Below are positions 53,834 to 64,000 of a DNA stretch of 64,000 nucleotides, piece after piece (the stretch's first letter is position 1; each line of letters opens with the position of its first letter). The stretch covers positions 1 through 64,000 of the forward strand of contig BQMJ01000071.1 in the NCBI GenBank assembly GCA_025991245.1, written 5' to 3'. This DNA comes from Galdieria partita. Lineage: Eukaryota; Rhodophyta; Bangiophyceae; Galdieriales; Galdieriaceae. The notes under the pieces are model-generated. The model did no database searches and was not told where the DNA came from. It saw nothing but the letters and a program-made list of their open reading frames with translations. A program made the translations under genes and the position numbers.

Positions 53834-56024
53834 ATGAATGTGGACCGTTACTTTACTCGAAAGCGAAGAGCTGATCGACTTCCTTTTCATTTCAACCAGT
53901 CAGTGGAAAGCAAATCATCCGGTTTTTTCAGCGGTGTATCTATTTTGTTAGCTTTCTTTCAGAGAGCTCACATAGCACAAGTTTTGTTTTATTACACCAA
54001 ACTACAAGAAAATGGAGCGACAGTCTACCGTTTGGAAGATAAAGACATATTATCTACAATAAAGGATAAACCTTTGATAGTGGTTACGGATAATCGTTTG
54101 GAGGTTGAACAAAGGTTTCCCAGTCACTCAGATGCTTGGGTGAGAACAGAATAGTTGGTTTCCATTGAATTCTCAAAGTTTTTATTCTCTTGTACAGGAG
54201 TTTGTTCATAAGAGCTGGTTAGAAAGATGTCTTTCTCAAAAAAAGTTGTTAAAGACCAACAGTTACCAACTTTTGAAGGTTTGGAATAGTTGATGGGATG
54301 TTGAGCTTTTATTCACTTGGGCATATATTAGAAGGTGGACTCTCCGAAAGAAACACAAGCGACAGATAGTGAAAAAGATTCCCAAGACTCGGATACTGAA
54401 GAGTCTTTAAAAAAGCCCAGATTGTCTTCAAGTAGTACGTGTGATTGGTCACACGAAATGCTTTTTATTCTTGGATGACACTGTTTCTAGTTGAATATCG
54501 ACAACGCAAAGAATTTGCTAGCAAGATCCCGTCTTATTGTTGTCAGCGGAAGACGGAAAACAAGTCTTGTGCCAATGAAAGATTGTATCAACTGTTTCTC
54601 CAATTAGAAGAAAGACGGATGTTGGAAATGGAGCACAAAATGCATGCTTTGGCGTACGTGTGTATTTCTCATATTACTGAATGCTTATAATGATGATGCC
54701 TATTTCAGATATCGAAGAGCAGCTGCTGTCTTAAAAGTTTATCCCTATGAATTGTCATCGGTAGAAGAAGCTTCGTGGTTACCTTGTTTCGGAGCCAAGT
54801 GTTTGAAAGCTGTTGGAGAGTTTTTAAGAACCGGCGGTATTCAAGAATGTACGGAGTTTCAACAATCCGAGAGATTCCAATGTTTGAGACTGTTTTGTGG
54901 TATTCATGGAGTGGGACCCACAACTGCCTGTTTATGGTATGACCAGTATCATTTGCGAACTTTGCAAGATGTGAAGAATTTTCTCGAAAGAAAGAGGTAT
55001 TGTGTCGTTTGTTCTCACATGTTGCGTGATAAATGTCGGTTGATGTGACCGTTTGGCTTTAGATTGGAAGGACATCCTTTGGCTATCAAGGAATATGGAT
55101 TACAATATTATGATGATTTACAGCAAAAGATTTCACGTGAAGAAGCATTGCATATTTTTAGACAAGTCGAACATGTATGTAGGAGATAATATCTTGTTGA
55201 TTTTCCTTATGGGAATGGGTTGTGATGATAGGCATTTCATGAAGTCGATCCTCATCTAAGTTGTTGGTTGGTGGGAGGTTTTCGTCGAGGTCAAGAAGAA
55301 GGACATGATATTGATATTCTGGGTTGTCACGATGTAGAAGAAGTAAGTGCAATACCTTGAAAAGCCATTGGTAACCGTTGGGTATAGAATGGTCACTTTG
55401 GAAAACTTGCACAGATTCTTAAAGTAATGGGAAAAAAATTCGAATATCTTTCACTGGAACATGATTCTTCGAGTAAGTCAATCATATCATAGCATATGTT
55501 GTATTTCGTGATCACGTTTTACTAGTCAATGGAGACCATCGATATGATGAACCATCTAGTGATGCTTCATCGAGTTCCCAGTCGCTCGATGAGAGCAACT
55601 CTCTGGAAAGATTTATCGGGTTAATATTGCATCCTTATCAAGAAAGAACGATTGCAAGAAGGTATATGAGTCGCATTGAAATAAGACATCATAGCAACTC
55701 ATGAATATGAAGAATCGACATTACACTAACCAAGAGATCGGAATTCATATTTTCGCTGATTTCTTGGACGGGTTCGTCCTTTTTTGAAAGAGACTTGAGA
55801 CGATATTGTGCAAAGGTAACGTCGGAGATTGTTTTTCACAACGAGTTGTTTATAGAAGATAACATTTCAAGGAAAAAAACTTGCGTTTCAATTCTCATGG
55901 CATTTTTGAGAAACATAGCAAAAGGCGAATCTATTTAGGAGGACAAGCTCAACTACCGACTGAAGAACAGGTCTTTGAGTATCTACAGCTTCCTTGGCTT
56001 CGACCAGAAGAAAGATGTGCATGA
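53834..56024 (+). CDS. Family X DNA polymerase with N-terminal BRCT domain (Pol lambda/mu type)
   Basis: Eleven exons (53834-54139, 54198-54278, 54332-54434, 54491-54653, 54709-54996, 55063-55174, 55232-55342, 55388-55472, 55526-55661, 55713-55815, 55872-56024) give 546 residues. A BRCT-like domain (FSGVSILL ... IVVTD ... FVHKSWLERCL) comes first, then an acidic linker, the helix-hairpin-helix region (RRAAAVLKVYPYEL, FCGIHGVGPTTACLWYD) and the polymerase core. Catalytic Asp 377 and 379 lie in GGFRRGQEEGHDIDIL, the third (Asp 464) in RIDITLTKR. WTGSSFFERDLRRY and a C-terminal LQLPWLRPEERCA complete the fold. Such enzymes fill gaps in base excision and end-joining repair. The last intron could use a nearer AG in the same frame (41 bases). 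Confidence 0.93.
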
Positions 56025-56067
56025 ATTGTTTAAGAAATACAGTAACATATTTTACACAAAGAGTGCA

Positions 56068-61148
<5,081 letters not shown>

Positions 61149-61524
61149 CGAAAATGGCGCACTCCATCATTTTTTCTTTTGAACACATCATCTTGCGTGG
61201 AAATTGTTCCAAACAGTTGTGTGGCTTGTTTTGAATGCCAAGGTGGATGACATGAGGATAGATTATCAAAGATGCATAAATATCAGGACTATCAGTTTGG
61301 AATTTGCCTACTGCACGAACTTTCTTCTTGAGATAGTTTTTATTTTCTTGAAGACTCTTTAAACATCATTTGGTGTTCAAAGAAGAAAGAATGGAGGATA
61401 TGCATAGGATATTTTTATGATCAGATGACCACAAAATGACATTTTCGATGGAAATCATTCAAAGAAAAGGAGACATTTGCCCAAATGGTTCTTTTTTTCC
61501 CGCGTAATTGATCGATTGATTCAA

Positions 61525-61965
61525 ATGCAACAACTGGATCCAAGTCTTCAAGTAGCCCATATGATAAAACAGTTGTTGGAGAACAAAGCAAAAACGATCG
61601 AAAAACAAAAGAAAATGATACAGTGTGAAGTTTGGAACAGTAGTGAATTGACAAGCACAAGTACCATAGAAAGAATATCTTGCTTGCTAACTTCTTGTGA
61701 GAAGCTTCTGAAAGATTTACAAGAGTTTCGCCAACGTTTGTTTTCCTCTATTCAACAACAGCAATATGAAACTTGTTTCATTCCTTCAGAGTTTGTTGAG
61801 GCGTGGTCTATCTTAATGAAGGAGCTGGAAGAATGTCGACTACCACCATTGTTGGAACATCTGGGGAAGAAACAGGTATCAAAACAATATCTAGACAATA
61901 TGTTACATAATCTAGAAAGCTGTATTGCCTTTATTCAGCGATGGAAGTATTTGATAAAGAAATGA
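61525..61965 (+). CDS. Coiled-coil protein, hypothetical
   Basis: An open frame from 61477 to 61965 lacks an ATG until 61525 (Met in LIQMQQLDPSL). From that Met it encodes 146 residues, largely helical: MIKQLLENKAKTIEKQKKM, LLTSCEKLLKDLQEFRQRL, then a short last helix IAFIQRWKYLIKK. Upstream sequence may hold a spliced first exon (ATG at 61436 or 61448). No family recognised. It converges on the AlaRS gene. Confidence 0.6.
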   Translation: MQQLDPSLQVAHMIKQLLENKAKTIEKQKKMIQCEVWNSSELTSTSTIERISCLLTSCEKLLKDLQEFRQRLFSSIQQQQYETCFIPSEFVEAWSILMKELEECRLPPLLEHLGKKQVSKQYLDNMLHNLESCIAFIQRWKYLIKK

Positions 61966-62047
61966 AAGCCAACACACATACGGATCAACACGAAGGACAA
62001 GGACTTAAGAGGTGCTTTCATTGGATCTTTCTCTAGTATCCATTGTA

Positions 62048-64000
62048 TCATTTTTGAAGCACTTCTCTGCAGGTTTTGTCCAGCCACGCAAGTGTTTGTT
62101 CCAAATTGGCATTACTTTTTCCTCCGCCTTGAGCGAAAGCCGCCTTACCGCCTCCTCTTCCTCCAGTAATTTGTAAAACTTGCTTAACTATAGAATCAGC
62201 ACCGATTCCTTTCTCGACCAATTCTCTCCCAACACTGGCACAGATTCCGAATTTTCCTTCATCTCTCCACAACGATAACAATACTACTATACCTCGGTCG
62301 CCCAGAGTATTGCATATTTGTTGAGTACAAGTACGCAATTGATCAGCATTTTGGGTATCAAGCATAGAAACCAAATAGCATGAATTTCCTTCATGCTTGG
62401 CATGGGAAACCATCAACTTGCATTGCATCGAGAGCAACTGCATTTGTAGACTTTGTCTTTCTTGCTGCAACTTTTTCATTTGAGTTTGAAGGCCACGCAA
62501 TCTATCCGGTAACTCGTCTACTGTACAATGTATCAAACGTGAACTAGAGCTTAAAATAGCATCTCGTTTGCGAATCCAGTCCATCAAAGCACTTCCCGCA
62601 ACTGCTTCGATACGACGAACTCCTGATGCAACACCACTTTCTGAGATTATCTTGAAAAGTCCAATCTCTCTAGTATTCTCCACATGTGTGCCACCACAAA
62701 GTTCCATAGAAACCCCAGGAATGTCCACAACCCGAACCTATAAAAGTTTTTACTTCATATAAAAAGAGTGTAAAATAAATTTACATTGGATTCATATTTC
62801 TCATTGAACATTGCAATTGCACCCCTTTGAACGGCCTTATCATAAGACATGCTACGTATTATTGTATCATGCCCTTCTACAACCCAAAGATTGATAATAT
62901 CCTCCAGTTTATAAAGGTCCTCTTCAGTTAAACTACGAGGACACGAAAAGTCAAAACGAAGACGTTCTGTATCAACCAGAGAACCTGCTTGTGAAATACT
63001 TTTATCAATACAAAGTTTCAGTGCCGCATGTAAAAGATGCGTTGCTGTATGATGGACACGCAGAAGATTGCGTCGATTTATATCTATTTCTGATCGAACC
63101 AACTATAAAAAAGAAATTGATAATGACCATAACTTCATCAGAAGATATGCGCATACCTGATTCTGTTTCAATACTCCTGTCTTCACTTTTCCTCGATGCA
63201 ACCAGATCCCATTCTTCTTCTGAACATCATCAATAACAACTTGACAAGGAACATTAGAGTCGATAGAAATAAGTATGCCATGGTCAGCTACCTGACCACC
63301 ACTCTCCGCATAAAATGGTGTGTGATCCAATGCAACATATACCTGAGACAATTGATATAAGCCTTGAAATAAGAATTTTGTCAAATACATACTTCATCAC
63401 CCACTGAAGCAGTTTCCACAGGTGTACGCGCTACTTTGTCAAGTATCAAAGTCACACGGCTACGAGCAAGTTGATAACTGTGGTAGCCTTCGAATATCGT
63501 TTCATCGCTATGTAGTGACTTGGGTAACACTGTATTTACTGAATGTGATTGAAACGAATGTGAGGCTCTAGCTTTCATTCTTTGCTCCTCCATGTACTGA
63601 TAAAAAGAATCCACATCTACAGTTTTTCCATATTCATGTGCCATCTCTTCAGTCAGTTCAAGCGGAAAGCCAAAAGTGTCATATAGTTCGAACGCATCTG
63701 CACCCGATATTATTTTCTATCCAAGTCAGGAATGGAAACGAGAGATATTTCAATACCTTACCGATGGCATGTCAAGAATTTCATTTAAACGAATTTCACC
63801 TTTTTTTAAAACATCGAGAAAGCGTAATTCTTCTGTTTGCAATTCTCTTTCTATAGCCTTGTGATTATTCGTAATGTGCACAAAACCCGCCTCACTAGAC
63901 AGTGAAAAGGCAACTTGAGCTAACTGTTTCAAAAACGGTTTTTCTATTCCCAACTGTCTTCCATGCCTCACAGTTCTTCTTATAAGTCTTCGCAAAATGT
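62048..64000 (-). CDS. alaS: Alanyl-tRNA synthetase, C-terminal part (runs off the right edge)
   Basis: Five exons seen on the minus strand: 64000-63762 (incomplete), 63716-63393, 63342-63157, 63102-62785, 62737-62048; introns 45-54 bases, all phase-consistent. The part shown begins in the C-terminal end of the aminoacylation domain ([15 protein letters not shown]), continues through [15 protein letters not shown], the editing domain with [12 protein letters not shown] (HxxxH) and [13 protein letters not shown] (CxxxH zinc/editing site), and the C-Ala region with [17 protein letters not shown]. It attaches Ala to tRNA(Ala) and clears Ser/Gly mischarging. Its full bacterial-type domain set would suit organellar or dual use; the N-terminus that would show targeting is outside the window. 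Confidence 0.96.

Overview
The window is the left end of a nuclear chromosome of a photosynthetic eukaryote, most likely a cyanidiophycean red alga of the Galdieria type. The evidence for this is: a terminal array of a short C-rich telomeric repeat; an AT-rich subtelomere; then a very gene-dense core whose genes carry many tiny introns (mostly 43-66 bp). The core also has proteins that look plastid- or mitochondrion-targeted (GatB, AlaRS, a conserved plastid-like protein) and a hexose-type MFS transporter. The genus is an inference from gene style; no marker gene proves it.

Layout. 1-491: telomeric repeat. About 492-5735: a degenerate ~2.77 kb tandem duplication with interstitial telomere-like remnants. 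About 5.7-16.4 kb: AT-rich sequence with no supported gene but with copies of a dispersed repeat family (here R2). 16.6-27.6 kb: three genes of P-loop NTPase proteins. Two (16593-18698 and 24982-27621) are intronless paralogues with a C-terminal segment that looks like a restriction-endonuclease (PD-(D/E)XK) fold. The middle one (20431-22094) has a Crinkler/RHS-type NTPase and a decayed nuclease-like tail. Repeats R2 and R3 sit at similar places around these genes. About 28.6 kb to the end: ordinary core genes on both strands.

The core holds, in order: a coiled-coil protein; a hypothetical gene; GatB (-); an SCFD2-like Sec1/Munc18 protein (-); an MFS sugar transporter (-); a conserved plastid-type protein (+); a ZNF598/Hel2-like RING ligase (-); LTV1 (+); a small membrane protein (-); a geranylgeranyl-reductase-family flavoprotein (+); QueF (+); a NUDIX-eIF2B-like fusion (-); DDRGK1/UFBP1 (-); an EMI1-like twin CX9C protein (+); a small helical protein (-); Ap4A phosphorylase (+); a small charged protein (+); a membrane-anchored protein of unknown function (+); a BRCT-containing family X DNA polymerase (+); ethanolamine-phosphate cytidylyltransferase (-); the MER3/HFM1 helicase (-); a coiled-coil protein (+); and alanyl-tRNA synthetase (-), which runs off the right edge.

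Several genes touch the same systems without forming an operon: translation and its quality control (GatB, AlaRS, ZNF598/Hel2, LTV1, QueF, the ufmylation factor DDRGK1); nucleotide turnover (Ap4A phosphorylase, NUDIX-eIF2B fusion); DNA repair and meiosis (Pol X, MER3). Neighbouring coding regions are often only 3-16 bp apart, so promoters and terminators must overlap adjacent genes. Exon borders were deduced by hand from GT-AG or GC-AG signals, reading-frame phase and recalled family motifs; none was checked by alignment or RNA data.
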